Source: Hyphomicrobiales bacterium (GTDB lineage Bacteria > Pseudomonadota > Alphaproteobacteria > Rhizobiales > Beijerinckiaceae). Taken from it: DNA of 64,000 nt. The notes beneath the pieces were generated by a model that was not told where the DNA came from, did not search any database, and was given only the letters and a program-made list of their open reading frames with translations. The stretch lies in assembly GCA_900466745.1 (NCBI GenBank), contig UBNE01000022.1:676-64675 (forward strand). Direction: 5' to 3'. The first letter of the stretch is position 1; every line of letters begins with the position of its first letter. This document shows, in pieces, positions 9,037 through 18,274 of this stretch. A program made the translations under genes and the position numbers.

Positions 9037-10470
9037 ATGTTGAACGGACACATGACGAACGCGAGCATCACGCCCCTGATCATGGCCGGTGGCGCCGGAA
9101 CGCGGCTGTGGCCGGTCTCGCGCGATTCCATGCCGAAGCAGTTCATCCAGCTCCTCGACGACGGGCTGTCGACCTTCCAGGCGACGCTGCTGCGGGTGAA
9201 GGGCGAGCCCTTCGGGCGCCCGATCGTCGTGACCAACCAGGAGTTCCGCTTCGTCGTCGCCGAGCAGATGCAGGCGCTGGGCATCGCCGGAGAGATCGTG
9301 CTCGAGCCGGAGCGGCGGGATTCGGCCGCCGCCGTCGCGATCGGCGCGCTGCTCGCCCGCCGGCAGGACCCGGCCGCCGTCGCGGTCGCGCTCGCGGCCG
9401 ACCACGTCATCCTGGACGCGGCGCGCTTCCGGGCGGACTGCACGAGCGCCGCCGCGCTGGCGGCGACCGGGCTGATCATGACGCTCGGCATCGTGCCGAC
9501 GGCGCCGTCGCCGGCCTATGGCTATATCGAGCCGGGCGCTGCGCTCGGCCGCGAGGGCGCCAGCCGCCTGTCCCGCTTCGTCGAGAAGCCGGACGAGGCG
9601 ACGGCGCGCGGCTATGTCGGGCGCGGCTTCCTGTGGAACAGCGGCAATTTCGTCTTCGCGGCCGCGACCATGATCGAGGAGCTGGAGCGCTTCGCGCCGG
9701 AGATCCTCGCCGGCGCGGGCGCGGCCATCGCGGCGGCGACGGTCGATCTCGATTTCGTCCGGCTCGACCCGGCCGCCTTCGCGACGATCCCGAAGACCTC
9801 GATCGACTACGCCGTGATGGAGAAGACGGAGAAGGCCGGGGTCCTCGCCGCGGGCTTCGACTGGTCGGATATCGGCGCCTGGGATTCGCTTCACGCCGTG
9901 GCGGGCAAGGATGCGGCCGGCAATGTCCTGCAGGGCCCGGTCGTCGCCGTCGACAGCGCCGATTCCCTGCTGCGCAGCGACGACATGCTGCTCACCGCCA
10001 TCGGCGTGAAGGACATCGTCGCGATCGCCACGCGCGACGCGGTCCTGATCGCGCCGAAATCGGAGGCGGGCCGGGTCAAGGCGCTGGTCGAGCAGCTCAA
10101 GCGGCAGGGCCGGCCCGAGGCCACCGAGCATCTGCGGATGTACCGGCCCTGGGGCTGGTACCAGCGCATCGATCTCGGCGCGCGCTTCCAGGTCAAGCGC
10201 ATCAACGTCAAGCCCGGCGGCAAGCTGAGCCTTCAGAAGCATTTCCACCGCTCGGAGCACTGGATCGTGGTGCGCGGCACGGCCGAGGTGACGCTGGACG
10301 GCCAGGTCAGCCATGTGCACGAGAACGAGTCGATCTATCTGCCGATCGGCTGCACCCACCGCCTGGCCAATCCCGGCAAGATCGACCTCGAGCTGATCGA
10401 GGTCCAGGTCGGCAGCTATACCGGCGAGGACGACATCGTCCGGCTGGAAGACGTCTACGCCCGGACGTGA
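9037..10470 (+). CDS. manC: Mannose-1-phosphate guanylyltransferase / mannose-6-phosphate isomerase
   Basis: A 477-residue bifunctional type II enzyme making GDP-mannose from mannose 1-phosphate and GTP, and isomerising fructose 6-phosphate to mannose 6-phosphate. The N-terminal nucleotidyltransferase signature is [14 protein letters not shown] with PKQF. FVEKPD and the long LWNSGNFVF motif follow in mid-protein. The C-terminal cupin isomerase domain carries [24 protein letters not shown] and NESIYLPIG. The start is ATG 9037 (GGAG 12 bases upstream) or ATG 9052, 5 codons later. It precedes rfbB by 37 bases and probably is co-transcribed with the rhamnose genes. Confidence 0.93.
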   Translation: MLNGHMTNASITPLIMAGGAGTRLWPVSRDSMPKQFIQLLDDGLSTFQATLLRVKGEPFGRPIVVTNQEFRFVVAEQMQALGIAGEIVLEPERRDSAAAVAIGALLARRQDPAAVAVALAADHVILDAARFRADCTSAAALAATGLIMTLGIVPTAPSPAYGYIEPGAALGREGASRLSRFVEKPDEATARGYVGRGFLWNSGNFVFAAATMIEELERFAPEILAGAGAAIAAATVDLDFVRLDPAAFATIPKTSIDYAVMEKTEKAGVLAAGFDWSDIGAWDSLHAVAGKDAAGNVLQGPVVAVDSADSLLRSDDMLLTAIGVKDIVAIATRDAVLIAPKSEAGRVKALVEQLKRQGRPEATEHLRMYRPWGWYQRIDLGARFQVKRINVKPGGKLSLQKHFHRSEHWIVVRGTAEVTLDGQVSHVHENESIYLPIGCTHRLANPGKIDLELIEVQVGSYTGEDDIVRLEDVYART

Positions 10471-10507
10471 GCGTCGCGACCGACCGGCAAGGGAAGACAG
10501 TGCGCTC

Positions 10508-11581
10508 ATGAACACACCCTCGGACAGACCCTTGAAATTCCTGGTGACGGGCGGGGCGGGCTTCATCGGCTCGGCGGTGGTGCGCCGGCTGATCCGCGAG
10601 ACCGGGCACCGGGTCTGCGTCGTCGACAAGCTGACCTATGCCGGCAACCTGGCCTCGCTCGCCCCGGCCGCGGGCAGCGAGCGCTACCGCTTCGAGAAGG
10701 CCGATATCGGCGAGGGCGAGCGGATGCGCGCGATCCTGGCCGGATTCCAGCCCGATATCGTGATGCATCTGGCGGCGGAGAGCCATGTGGACCGCTCGAT
10801 CGACGGGCCGGCCGCCTTCATCGACACCAATATCGTCGGCACCTTCACCCTGCTCCAGGAGGTGCTGCGCCACTGGCGCGGGCTGGAGGGCGAGGCGCGG
10901 GCGCGCTTCCGCTTCCATCACATCTCGACCGACGAGGTCTTCGGCTCGCTCGGGCCGGAGGGCTTCTTCCACGAGGAGACGGCCTACCGGCCGAACTCGC
11001 CCTATTCGGCCTCGAAGGCGGCCTCCGACCATCTCGTGCGGGCCTGGCACCATACCTACGGCCTGCCGGTGCTGGTGACGAACTGCTCCAACAATTACGG
11101 GCCGTACCACTTCCCCGAGAAGCTGATCCCGCTGATGATCCTCAACGCGCTGGAGGGCAAGGCGCTGCCGGTCTATGGCGACGGCCTCAATGTGCGCGAC
11201 TGGCTCTATGTCGAGGATCATGCCGAGGCGCTGCTCGCGGTGGCGCAGCGCGGCCGGCCGGGCGAGACCTATGCCATCGGCGGCAACAGCGAGATGAGCA
11301 ATCTGGCGGTGGTGAAGCGCGTCTGCGCCATCCTCGACGAGATCAGGCCCGACCCGGCCGGAGCGCGCGAGCGGCTGATCAGCTTCGTCACCGACCGGCC
11401 GGGGCACGATGCGCGCTACGCGATCGACGCCGGCAAGATCGGGCGCGAGCTCGGCTGGAAGCCGCGCCATGATTTCGAGACGGGCCTGCGCGAAACCGTC
11501 GCCTGGTATCTGGCGAATCCGGGCTGGTGGGGCGATATCCGCTCCGGGGTCTATCGCGGCGAGCGGCTGGGCGCCGGTTGA
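10508..11581 (+). CDS. rfbB: dTDP-glucose 4,6-dehydratase
   Basis: A 357-residue extended SDR that converts dTDP-glucose to dTDP-4-keto-6-deoxyglucose, the second step of dTDP-L-rhamnose synthesis. It has the NAD loop GGAGFIGSA (15-23), the catalytic T141-D142-E143 in STDEVFG, and Y166-x3-K170 in [13 protein letters not shown] (91-98) and [17 protein letters not shown] are hallmark sequences. The length is typical. It lies 14 bases before rfbC; the four rfb genes form one plus-strand run in the order B-C-D-A, and the last two overlap. Confidence 0.96.
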   Translation: MNTPSDRPLKFLVTGGAGFIGSAVVRRLIRETGHRVCVVDKLTYAGNLASLAPAAGSERYRFEKADIGEGERMRAILAGFQPDIVMHLAAESHVDRSIDGPAAFIDTNIVGTFTLLQEVLRHWRGLEGEARARFRFHHISTDEVFGSLGPEGFFHEETAYRPNSPYSASKAASDHLVRAWHHTYGLPVLVTNCSNNYGPYHFPEKLIPLMILNALEGKALPVYGDGLNVRDWLYVEDHAEALLAVAQRGRPGETYAIGGNSEMSNLAVVKRVCAILDEIRPDPAGARERLISFVTDRPGHDARYAIDAGKIGRELGWKPRHDFETGLRETVAWYLANPGWWGDIRSGVYRGERLGAG

Positions 11582-11595
11582 AGGGAACGGACGGA

Positions 11596-12153
11596 ATGAT
11601 CCTGGTCGAGAACAGCGCGCTGCCGGATGTGAAGATCGTCACGCCGCGGCGCTTCGGCGACCATCGCGGCTTCTTCTGCGAGACCTGGAGCCGCAAGGCC
11701 TTCGCCGAGGCGGGGATCGACCTCGACTTCGTGCAGGACAACCATTCGCTCTCGGCCGCGGCCGGCACGCTGCGGGGGCTGCATTTCCAGTCGCCGCCGG
11801 CGGCGCAGGACAAGCTGGTGCGCTGCACGCGCGGACGCATCCGCGACGTGGCGGTCGATATCCGGCGCTCGTCCGAAACCTTCGGGAAGCATGTCGCGGT
11901 CGAGCTTTCGGCCGAGAACGGCCGGCAGCTCCTGGTGCCTGTCGGCTTCGCCCATGGCTTCGTCACGCTCGAGCCCGATACGGAAGTGCAGTACAAGGTC
12001 ACGGCGCCCTATGCGCCGGAGAACGACGAGGGGCTCGCCTTCGACGATCCGGCACTCGGCATCGACTGGGGACTGCCGACCGAGGCGCTGACGCTCTCGG
12101 ACAAGGACCGCAAGCATCCGCGGCTGTCCGAATTGCTGCCGTTCTTCGCATGA
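11596..12153 (+). CDS. rfbC: dTDP-4-dehydrorhamnose 3,5-epimerase
   Basis: A 185-residue cupin-fold epimerase acting on dTDP-4-keto-6-deoxyglucose. It shows FGDHRGFFCETW near residue 20, the catalytic base H63 in LRGLHFQ, the PVGFAHGF strand (115-122) and the active-site tyrosine Y133 in VQYKV. The ATG at 11596 follows an aagggaacgg ribosome-binding region and gives the normal family N-terminus; the frame continues upstream into rfbB without family similarity. Confidence 0.95.
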   Translation: MILVENSALPDVKIVTPRRFGDHRGFFCETWSRKAFAEAGIDLDFVQDNHSLSAAAGTLRGLHFQSPPAAQDKLVRCTRGRIRDVAVDIRRSSETFGKHVAVELSAENGRQLLVPVGFAHGFVTLEPDTEVQYKVTAPYAPENDEGLAFDDPALGIDWGLPTEALTLSDKDRKHPRLSELLPFFA

Positions 12154-12166
12154 GCAGGGCGCTGCG

Positions 12167-13057
12167 ATGAGGATCGTCGTCACCGGCTGGACCGGCCAGA
12201 TCGTCCGCGCCATGCTGGAGCGCGTGCCGGCCGGCGTCGAGATCGTCGCGCTCCGCCGCCCGGAACTCGACCTCGCCATCCCCCGGACGGTCGCGCCGAC
12301 GCTGCGCGCGGCGCGGCCCGACGTGATCGTCAACGCGGCCGCCTATACGGCGGTCGACCAGGCCGAGAGCGAGCCCGACCTCGCCATGCGCGTCAACGGC
12401 GAGGCGGCCGGCGAAGCGGCGCGCGCGGCAGCCGCTCTCGGCATCCCGGTCATCCAGATCTCGACCGACTACGTCTTCGACGGGGCGCTCGACCGGCCCT
12501 ATCGCGAGGAGGACCCGGTCGGCCCGATCTCCGCCTATGGCCGCTCCAAGCTGGCGGGCGAGCGTGCCGTCGCGGCGGCGACGGAGAACCACGCCGTCCT
12601 GCGCACCGCCTGGGTCTACAGCCCCTTCGGGCGCAATTTCGTGCGCACCATGCTGGGGCTGGGCGAGACGCGCGAGGAGGTCGCGGTGGTGGCGGACCAG
12701 TTCGGCTCCCCGACGAGCGCGCTCGACATCGCCGAGGCGGTGTTCGGGGTCGCGCGCAACCTGCTGGCGCGCCCCGGCGATCCGTCGCTGCGCGGGGTCT
12801 TCCACATGTCGGGGCAGGGCGAGACGAGCTGGGCGGGGCTGGCGGAAGCGCTGTTCGCCGATGCCGCCGCGCTCGGCCGCAAGCCGGTCGCGGTGCGGCC
12901 GATCCCGACATCGGCCTATCCGACCCCGGCCCGGCGCCCGGCGAATTCGCGGCTCGACGGCGGCAGGCTCGCCGCCGCGCACGGCATCGCGCTGCCGCAT
13001 TGGCGCGGCTCGGTGCGGGATTGCGTCGAGCGCCTGATCGTGGCGGAGGGGGCATGA
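12167..13057 (+). CDS. rfbD: dTDP-4-dehydrorhamnose reductase
   Basis: A 296-residue SDR that reduces dTDP-4-keto-L-rhamnose to dTDP-L-rhamnose. The N-terminal nucleotide loop is GWTGQIV (7-13). [12 protein letters not shown] (56-67) and STDYVFDG (99-106) are diagnostic, and the catalytic pair is Y124-x3-K128 in YGRSKLAGE. It starts 13 bases after rfbC. Its stop codon overlaps the start of rfbA in an ATGA, implying translational coupling. Confidence 0.95.
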   Translation: MRIVVTGWTGQIVRAMLERVPAGVEIVALRRPELDLAIPRTVAPTLRAARPDVIVNAAAYTAVDQAESEPDLAMRVNGEAAGEAARAAAALGIPVIQISTDYVFDGALDRPYREEDPVGPISAYGRSKLAGERAVAAATENHAVLRTAWVYSPFGRNFVRTMLGLGETREEVAVVADQFGSPTSALDIAEAVFGVARNLLARPGDPSLRGVFHMSGQGETSWAGLAEALFADAAALGRKPVAVRPIPTSAYPTPARRPANSRLDGGRLAAAHGIALPHWRGSVRDCVERLIVAEGA

Positions 13058-13941
13058 AGGGGATCATCCTGGCCGGCGGCGCCGGCACGCGGCTGCATCC
13101 GATGACGCTGGCGATCTCGAAGCAGCTTCTGCCGGTCTACGACAAGCCGATGATCTACTACCCGCTGAACACGCTGATGCAGGCGGGCATCCGCGAGATC
13201 CTGATCATCTCGACGCCGAACGACCTGCCGCATTTCCGGCGGCTGCTGGGGGACGGGGCGGCCTGGGGGCTGAGCCTGCGCTATGCCGAGCAGCCGCATC
13301 CGGGCGGGCTGGCGCAGGCCTATCTCATCGGCGCCGATTTCGTCGGCCGGGAGCCCTCGGCGCTGATCCTGGGCGACAACCTGTTCTATGGCGACAGCCT
13401 GGCGGAGATGATGCGGGCCGCCTCGCGGCGCGGCAGGGGCGCGACCGTCTTCGCCTATCAGGTGCGCGATGCCGAGCGCTACGGCGTGGTCTCCTTCGAC
13501 GGCGCCGGCAAGGCCGTCTCGATCGAGGAGAAGCCGAGGGCGCCCAAGTCCAACTGGGCGGTGACGGGGCTGTATTTCTACGACGGCCAGGCGGTCGAGA
13601 TCGCGGCCGGGCTGAAGCCCTCGCCGCGCGGCGAGCTGGAGATCACCGACGTCAACCGGGCCTATCTCGAGCGCGGCGAGCTTTCGGTCGAGACGATGGG
13701 GCGCGGCTTCGCCTGGCTCGATACCGGCACGCCCGACAGCCTGCTCCAGGCCGGCGAGTTCGTGCGGACGCTGGAGAGCCGCCAGGATCTGCGCATCGCC
13801 TGCCCGGAGGAGACGGCCTGCCGGCAGGGCTGGATCAGCGCCGAGGCGCTCGAGCGTCTGGGAGCCGATCTCGCCAAGAGCGAGTACGGGCGCTATCTCG
13901 TCAGGATCGCCGCCGAGATCGCCAGCGGCAGCCAGCGCTGA
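13054..13941 (+). CDS. rfbA: Glucose-1-phosphate thymidylyltransferase
   Basis: A 295-residue nucleotidyltransferase forming dTDP-glucose from glucose 1-phosphate and dTTP, the entry step to rhamnose. It opens with [18 protein letters not shown] and then [28 protein letters not shown] and [10 protein letters not shown] follow. The ATG at 13054 lies inside the rfbD stop (ATGA). The gene ends 32 bases before a perfect hairpin that probably terminates the run. Confidence 0.96.
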   Translation: MKGIILAGGAGTRLHPMTLAISKQLLPVYDKPMIYYPLNTLMQAGIREILIISTPNDLPHFRRLLGDGAAWGLSLRYAEQPHPGGLAQAYLIGADFVGREPSALILGDNLFYGDSLAEMMRAASRRGRGATVFAYQVRDAERYGVVSFDGAGKAVSIEEKPRAPKSNWAVTGLYFYDGQAVEIAAGLKPSPRGELEITDVNRAYLERGELSVETMGRGFAWLDTGTPDSLLQAGEFVRTLESRQDLRIACPEETACRQGWISAEALERLGADLAKSEYGRYLVRIAAEIASGSQR

Positions 13942-13973
13942 GGCGCTGCGGACAGCGCGGGCGGGACCCGGCA

Positions 13974-14011
13974 CACAAAAGGCGGAAGCCGCGAAGCTTC
14001 CGCCTTTTGTG
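13974..14011. terminator. Bidirectional terminator between rfbA and fliJ
   Basis: A perfect 16-base-pair stem: left arm 13974-13989 (starts cacaaaagg), 6-base loop, right arm 13996-14011 (ends ccttttgtg). Each arm carries a run of four A or T, so it can work for rfbA on the plus strand and fliJ on the minus strand, which converge here. Confidence 0.85.
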
Positions 14012-14032
14012 AAAGGGTTCCGGCGCGGGCGG

Positions 14033-14437
14033 TCAGACGCGCGAGCGCAGCCCGATGGCGTCCATGCTGGCCTGGTCGCGCGCGGCCTCGGCGGCGCGCT
14101 CCGAGGCGCGCTCGCGGTCGTCGAGGATCTCGACCTTCTTCATCTCCTCGAAGGCCTCCTGCAATTCGGCCTTGGCCTCGTCGAGCTGGCCCTGCAGATT
14201 GTCGGCCGACTGGCGCAGGTTGTCGCGCCGGCCGAGCGCGGCCTTGGCATAGGTGGGATAGGCGAAATGCGCGGGATCGGTGATCCCGGCGCGGGCTTCC
14301 TCTGACTGGATCTCGCGATCGAGATCGTTCGCCATCCGATGGAAATCGGCGACCATCATCTCGATCTGGCTCACCCGCCGACGTTTCTCGTCGACCTGGA
14401 AGCGCTTCAGCCGCAGAAGCGTCTCTCGCGACTTCAT
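14033..14437 (-). CDS. fliJ: Flagellar export chaperone/stalk protein FliJ
   Basis: A 134-residue, almost wholly helical, charged coiled-coil protein opening MKSRETLLRLKRFQVDEKRR, the pattern of alphaproteobacterial FliJ. FliJ is the central stalk of the FliI ATPase ring and escorts export substrates to FlhA at the inner membrane. GGAG lies eight bases before the ATG. In related genomes it normally follows fliI directly; here fliI lies 2.1 kb upstream on the same strand with two unrelated genes between. Confidence 0.82.
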   Translation of the reverse strand: MKSRETLLRLKRFQVDEKRRRVSQIEMMVADFHRMANDLDREIQSEEARAGITDPAHFAYPTYAKAALGRRDNLRQSADNLQGQLDEAKAELQEAFEEMKKVEILDDRERASERAAEAARDQASMDAIGLRSRV

Positions 14438-14665
14438 GTCGTTTTCAACTCCTGATCACGCATTGGCTGCCGCCGACCCCTCGGCACGCATCCGGAAAAC
14501 TCCGCGAGACGGCGCCACAATGGCGCAAGGAGGTTGACCTTTCCTTACCGCAAAGGGCTGCTTTTTCTGCATGTTCAGATCGCGCCGGCGCTGCTGCCGC
14601 GGGCCGTCACGATGATCTAGTGAGATGGCGGCGGCCGACCGGCCGTTCCTTGCGGATGCCTCGCC

Positions 14666-15901
14666 TTGCTGTCCTCGTTCCGTTTTTCCGGCCACGGCCC
14701 GCTGCTCTGCGGGCTGATCGTGACACGGCTCGTCGGCTGGGGGACGACGTTCTATTCGCCCTCGGTGCTGGTCCAGGCGCTCGACCGGGAGCTCGGCCTC
14801 AACGCCGAGATCGTCTTCGGCGGCATCACCATCCTGCTCGTCACCGGGGCGTTGGTCGCACCGGCGATCGGCCGGGTGCTCGACCGGGAGGGGACGCGCC
14901 GCTCGATGTGCGTGGGCGCGGTCGTCTGCGCGCTCGGCTTCGTCGTGCTGGCGATGGCGCAGGGGCCGGTCAGCTATCTGGCGAGCTGGTTCGTGATCGG
15001 CATCGGCCATGCCATGTCGCTCGCCAATGTCAGCAACGTCACGGTCGCGCAGCTCATGGGCGAGCGGACGCGCCGCGTCATCGGGCTGATGATGCTGGTC
15101 ACCGGCCTCGCCTCCAGCCTGTTCTGGCCGCTGACGGCGGTGCTGATGGACGCCTATGGCTGGCGCGCGACGGTGTACATCTTCGCCGCCATGCAGATCT
15201 TCATCGCGCTGCCGATCTATGCGTCGGTGCCGCGCTTCCGCGGGCATCCGGTGCCGGCCGGAACGTCCGAGCCCCCGGCCTCGCCGCTCGAGACGGGGCG
15301 CGTTCCGCCGGAGCAGCGCCGCGTCGCGTTCTGGCTGACGGCCTTCGCCTTCTCGGCCAGCGGCCTGGTCTCCTGGGGGCTGCCGCTGCACCTGATCGCC
15401 CTGTTCCAGGAGGGCGGCCTGACGCAGGCGGAGGCGGTCTGGATCGCGACGCTGGGCGGGCCGGCCACCATCGCCGCGCGGGCGATCGACGCCACGCTCG
15501 GCGAGCGGCTGCCGGTCGAGCGCGTCGCGCTCTTCGGCCTGCTGCTCGGGCCGCTCTGCTGCCTGATGCTGGCCTTCCTGCCGATGGGGCTCGCGGCGGC
15601 GGGGAGCTTCGTCGTGCTGCTCAACGCCGCGCTCGGCGTCATCTCGGTGGCGCGCGCGACGCTGCCGCTGTCGCTGTTCGGGCGGCGGGGCTTTGCCGTC
15701 ATGCTCGGCCAGCTCACCGTGCCGCAGAACATCGCCTTCGCCGCGGCGCCGCTGCTGTTCGCGGTGCTGATCGAGCGCCTCGGCGCCGACAGGACGCTGA
15801 TCGTCTCGGCGGTGATCCAGTTCTTCGGCTTCGCGGCGATGTTCGCGCTGGTGCGGATGCTGGGCCGGGAGCCGGCGATGCCGCCCTCCGTCGCGCATTG
15901 A
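14666..15901 (+). CDS. MFS transporter
   Basis: About 411 residues with roughly twelve hydrophobic segments, a typical single-polypeptide major facilitator. The loop between helices 2 and 3 has GRVLDREGTRRSM, a form of MFS motif A, and the central loop (near residues 190-215) is Pro/Glu-rich. It resembles the small-molecule/nitrate-type exporters loosely; the substrate is unknown. The start is uncertain: TTG 14666 fits the first helix; no strong Shine-Dalgarno is visible. It is divergent from fliJ and convergent with the SUOX-fold gene, and interrupts the fliI-fliJ pair. Confidence 0.8.
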   Translation: MLSSFRFSGHGPLLCGLIVTRLVGWGTTFYSPSVLVQALDRELGLNAEIVFGGITILLVTGALVAPAIGRVLDREGTRRSMCVGAVVCALGFVVLAMAQGPVSYLASWFVIGIGHAMSLANVSNVTVAQLMGERTRRVIGLMMLVTGLASSLFWPLTAVLMDAYGWRATVYIFAAMQIFIALPIYASVPRFRGHPVPAGTSEPPASPLETGRVPPEQRRVAFWLTAFAFSASGLVSWGLPLHLIALFQEGGLTQAEAVWIATLGGPATIAARAIDATLGERLPVERVALFGLLLGPLCCLMLAFLPMGLAAAGSFVVLLNAALGVISVARATLPLSLFGRRGFAVMLGQLTVPQNIAFAAAPLLFAVLIERLGADRTLIVSAVIQFFGFAAMFALVRMLGREPAMPPSVAH

Positions 15902-15925
15902 GGGCGGCGGCCCGGCCGCGCCGGC

Positions 15926-16393
15926 CTATCTCAGCTCGATCGTCGCCACGTCGCGCACCGCCCGCGCGCCGCGCTTGTCGCCGGGGGCGACGAGGCGCCA
16001 GCCTCCTTCGAGCGGCTTGCCGTCGATCGCCGTCACCAGCATCAGCGGCAGGTTGCCGAAATCGGGATGGATCTCGCCGATGGAGAAGGCGATGCGGTAG
16101 CCGTCGCCGGCGCTGACCAGGAGAGTCTTGCTAAGCTGGGCCTTGGGATCGAGCCCGTCCAGCAGCTTGTTGGCGCGCAGCAGGTCCCAGACCAGCACGC
16201 CGTCATAGCGGGCGGTGGAGGGGCCTTTCGAGGTGGCGAAGGTGACCTCCCGCTCGCGGCCGGGCAGGCTCGCGACCGATTGCGGCGAGACGACGATGGC
16301 GGCCCGGTCCGGCGCGACCAGTGTCAGCTCCCCGGCGCCCGCGAAGGCGGTTCCGGCGAGGACGGCGATGAGGATCAGCAGGGAGCGCAGCAT
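15926..16393 (-). CDS. Periplasmic SUOX-fold (molybdopterin oxidoreductase domain-like) protein
   Basis: 155 residues with a clear signal peptide (LLILIAVLAGTAFAGA, cleavage near residue 20). The mature part has YDGVLVWDLLRANKL, SAGDGYRIAFSIGEI and WRLVAPGDKRGARAVRDV, the pattern of stand-alone sulfite-oxidase-fold domains. The Cys that binds molybdenum in true YedY/sulfite oxidases is absent and the domain is short, so it may bind a ligand rather than catalyse. Such small proteins are common beside signalling or metal genes in Proteobacteria, but no partner is obvious here. Confidence 0.65.
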   Translation of the reverse strand: MLRSLLILIAVLAGTAFAGAGELTLVAPDRAAIVVSPQSVASLPGREREVTFATSKGPSTARYDGVLVWDLLRANKLLDGLDPKAQLSKTLLVSAGDGYRIAFSIGEIHPDFGNLPLMLVTAIDGKPLEGGWRLVAPGDKRGARAVRDVATIELR

Positions 16394-16427
16394 CGGAGCG
16401 GACCTTCGCGAAGGGGACGAGCCTGGC

Positions 16428-16473
16428 GCATCGGCCCGAGAAGCGGAACGCGATCCTCGGGAAAAGCCGATGC
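16428..16473. repeat. Dispersed palindromic repeat, copy B
   Basis: 46 bases bounded by gcatcgg (16428-16434) and ccgatgc (16467-16473), the same ends and length as copy A. The inner part reads cccgagaagcggaacgcg then a C/T-rich complement. A partial copy of the left end (tatcggaccgaat) follows near 16493. It lies between the SUOX-fold gene and the fliI stop. Confidence 0.65.
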
Positions 16474-16582
16474 AAGATCAAGGCGCTGGAGTATCGGACC
16501 GAATAGGATGCCCCGCCCGTCACTCCGGCGCGGCATCGTCGGAAGGAGACAGTTCCCGGGCGATGCGCGGCCCGGCCGCGCC

Positions 16583-17929
16583 TCAGCCGCTCTCGCTCAT
16601 GATCGCCGCCAGGCGGGCATAGCTTTCCGGCAGGGAGGTGGCGTCGTCCTTGGCCTGCTTGAGGAAGGCCTCCAGCGCCGGGTTGAGGCGGATCGCCTCG
16701 TCGACCTCGGCCGAGGCCCCCTGGCGATAGGCGCCGAGCCGGATCAGTTCCTCCATGTCGGCATAGGTCGCGAGCGTGGCGCGGGCCTTCTGGACGACGG
16801 GATAATAGGTGGGATCGCAGGAACGCGGCATGGTGCGCGAGACCGATTTCAGGATGTTGATCGCCGGATAGCGGCCGCGCTCGGCGATGGCGCGCTCCAT
16901 GACGATATGGCCGTCGAGGATGCCGCGCACGGCGTCGGCGACCGGCTCGTCATGGTCGCCGCCGTCGACCAGCACGGTGAACAGGCCGGTGATGGCCCCG
17001 TCCCCGGTGCCGGGGCCGGCACGCTCCAGAAGCCGCGGCAGTTCGGCGAAGACGGTCGGCGTATAGCCTTTCGTGGTCGGCGGCTCGCCGGCGGCCAGCC
17101 CGATCTCGCGCATCGCCATGGCGAAGCGGGTGACGGAATCCATCAGGCACATCACCTGCAGGCCGCGGTCGCGGAAATATTCGGCCAGCGTCAGCGTGGT
17201 CAGCGCCGCCTGCTTGCGCATCAGGGCGGGCTCGTCCGAGGTCGCGACGACGACGATCGAGCGGGCGAGGCCTTCCGGCCCGAGGTCTTCCTGGAGGAAT
17301 TCCTGGACCTCGCGGCCGCGCTCGCCGACGAGCCCGATGATGTTGACGTCGGCGCGGGCGTAGCGGGCCAGCATCGAGAGCAGCACCGACTTGCCGACGC
17401 CGGAGCCGGCGAAGATGCCCATGCGCTGGCCGAGGCAGCAGGTCAGGAAGGCGTTGAGCGCGCGCACGCCGAGGTCGAGCGGCTTGCCGACGCGGCGGCG
17501 GGCATGGGCCGGCGGCGGATCGGCGCGGAACGGATAGAGCGTCTCGCCCTGCGGCAGCGGCGGGCCGCCATCGACCGGCCGTCCCAGCGCGTCGACGACG
17601 CGCCCGAGCCAGGCGGAGGTGGGGGACAGGCCGGGCTGGACGCGGTCGACATAGGCCGGGCAGCCGCGGCGCACGCCGTCGAGCCCGCCGAAGGGCATGA
17701 GCAGCGCCTTCTCGCCGGAAAAGCCGACCACCTCGCAGGGCACGCGGGTGCCCGGCGCGATCTCGATGCCGACGCGCCCGCCCAGGCTCATCGCGCCGAT
17801 CGGGCCGGCGATCTCGACGAGCAGCCCGCGCACGCCGATGACGCGGCCATAGATCGTCAGCGCGTCGAGGTCTTCGATGGCGGAGACCAGGGCGGAGAGA
17901 CGTTCAGTGCCGTGTGAAGGGCTGTTCAT
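16583..17929 (-). CDS. fliI: Flagellar protein export ATPase
   Basis: A 448-residue F1-beta-like ATPase energising the flagellar type III export apparatus at the cytoplasmic face of the basal body. Walker A is AGSGVGKS (174-181), Walker B is in VMCLMDS (259-265), and [12 protein letters not shown] (201-212) and [17 protein letters not shown] are family signatures. Length is normal. An inverted repeat (17939-17955) lies ten bases upstream of the ATG, and the gene is divergent from ctrA across a 345-base region, which suggests shared regulation. Confidence 0.95.
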   Translation of the reverse strand: MNSPSHGTERLSALVSAIEDLDALTIYGRVIGVRGLLVEIAGPIGAMSLGGRVGIEIAPGTRVPCEVVGFSGEKALLMPFGGLDGVRRGCPAYVDRVQPGLSPTSAWLGRVVDALGRPVDGGPPLPQGETLYPFRADPPPAHARRRVGKPLDLGVRALNAFLTCCLGQRMGIFAGSGVGKSVLLSMLARYARADVNIIGLVGERGREVQEFLQEDLGPEGLARSIVVVATSDEPALMRKQAALTTLTLAEYFRDRGLQVMCLMDSVTRFAMAMREIGLAAGEPPTTKGYTPTVFAELPRLLERAGPGTGDGAITGLFTVLVDGGDHDEPVADAVRGILDGHIVMERAIAERGRYPAINILKSVSRTMPRSCDPTYYPVVQKARATLATYADMEELIRLGAYRQGASAEVDEAIRLNPALEAFLKQAKDDATSLPESYARLAAIMSESG

Positions 17930-17938
17930 AAGGCCTTC

Positions 17939-17955
17939 GTAAACCTTTCGTTTAC
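17939..17955. promoter_or_regulatory. Inverted repeat GTAAAC-N5-GTTTAC upstream of fliI
   Basis: A perfect 6-base inverted repeat ten bases upstream of the fliI ATG (minus strand). It can also be read as two direct 11-mers, TTCGTAAACCT and TTCGTTTACCT. Its place over the fliI leader suggests an operator; the binding protein is unknown. Confidence 0.4.
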
Positions 17956-17995
17956 CTGTGTGATTAACACTGTGGCTCGAGGTCGCGACGTGTCG

Positions 17996-18017
17996 CGGGG
18001 CCGTTTCGGCCCCGTTT
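17996..18017. promoter_or_regulatory. GC-rich hairpin with TTT tail in the ctrA leader region
   Basis: cggggccg (17996-18003) and cggccccg (18007-18014) form a perfect 8-bp stem with a 3-base loop, followed by ttt. It could attenuate plus-strand transcription toward ctrA or insulate the two promoters. The T run is short for a strong terminator. Confidence 0.35.
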
Positions 18018-18082
18018 CCCGGGGCGGCCTTCGCGAAACGGCGCTTTTCACGCGTGGGTGTTCGTCGATCCGTGTCAAATTC

Positions 18083-18140
18083 GACTCACCTGGACAAGGA
18101 TCGTTCACTTTCTGCGAGGAAGCGCTTGCGCTCGGGAATC
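18083..18140. promoter_or_regulatory. Two GANTC (CcrM) sites upstream of ctrA
   Basis: GACTC at 18083-18087 and GAATC at 18136-18140. CcrM methylates GANTC in Alphaproteobacteria, and in Caulobacter the methylation state of a site in the ctrA promoter times its transcription. A GTTAACCA sequence, which resembles a CtrA half-site, starts eight bases after the second site. That these sites work here is inference. Confidence 0.4.
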
Positions 18141-18274
18141 ACGGTTTGTTAACCAATTCACCGTAGCGTGTCGCGTGGCGTTTCATTGGGCAAGTGCGTC
18201 GTCGTCCGGGGCCGGGCTGGCCCGGGCGAGTAGAACGATCAACCTGCCCTGCGGGCGAAATTGGGGACGTGGAC

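Larger units (their letters stand above)
17930..18274. other. fliI-ctrA divergent intergenic region
   Basis: 345 bases without a credible gene. It holds, left to right: the GTAAAC/GTTTAC inverted repeat (17939-17955), a TTAA half-site (near 17964), a GC-rich hairpin (17996-18017), GANTC sites at 18083-18087 and 18136-18140, and a GTTAACCA half-site near 18148. The ratio of A/T-rich motifs to coding is unusual for this genome and marks it as a control region. Confidence 0.7.
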
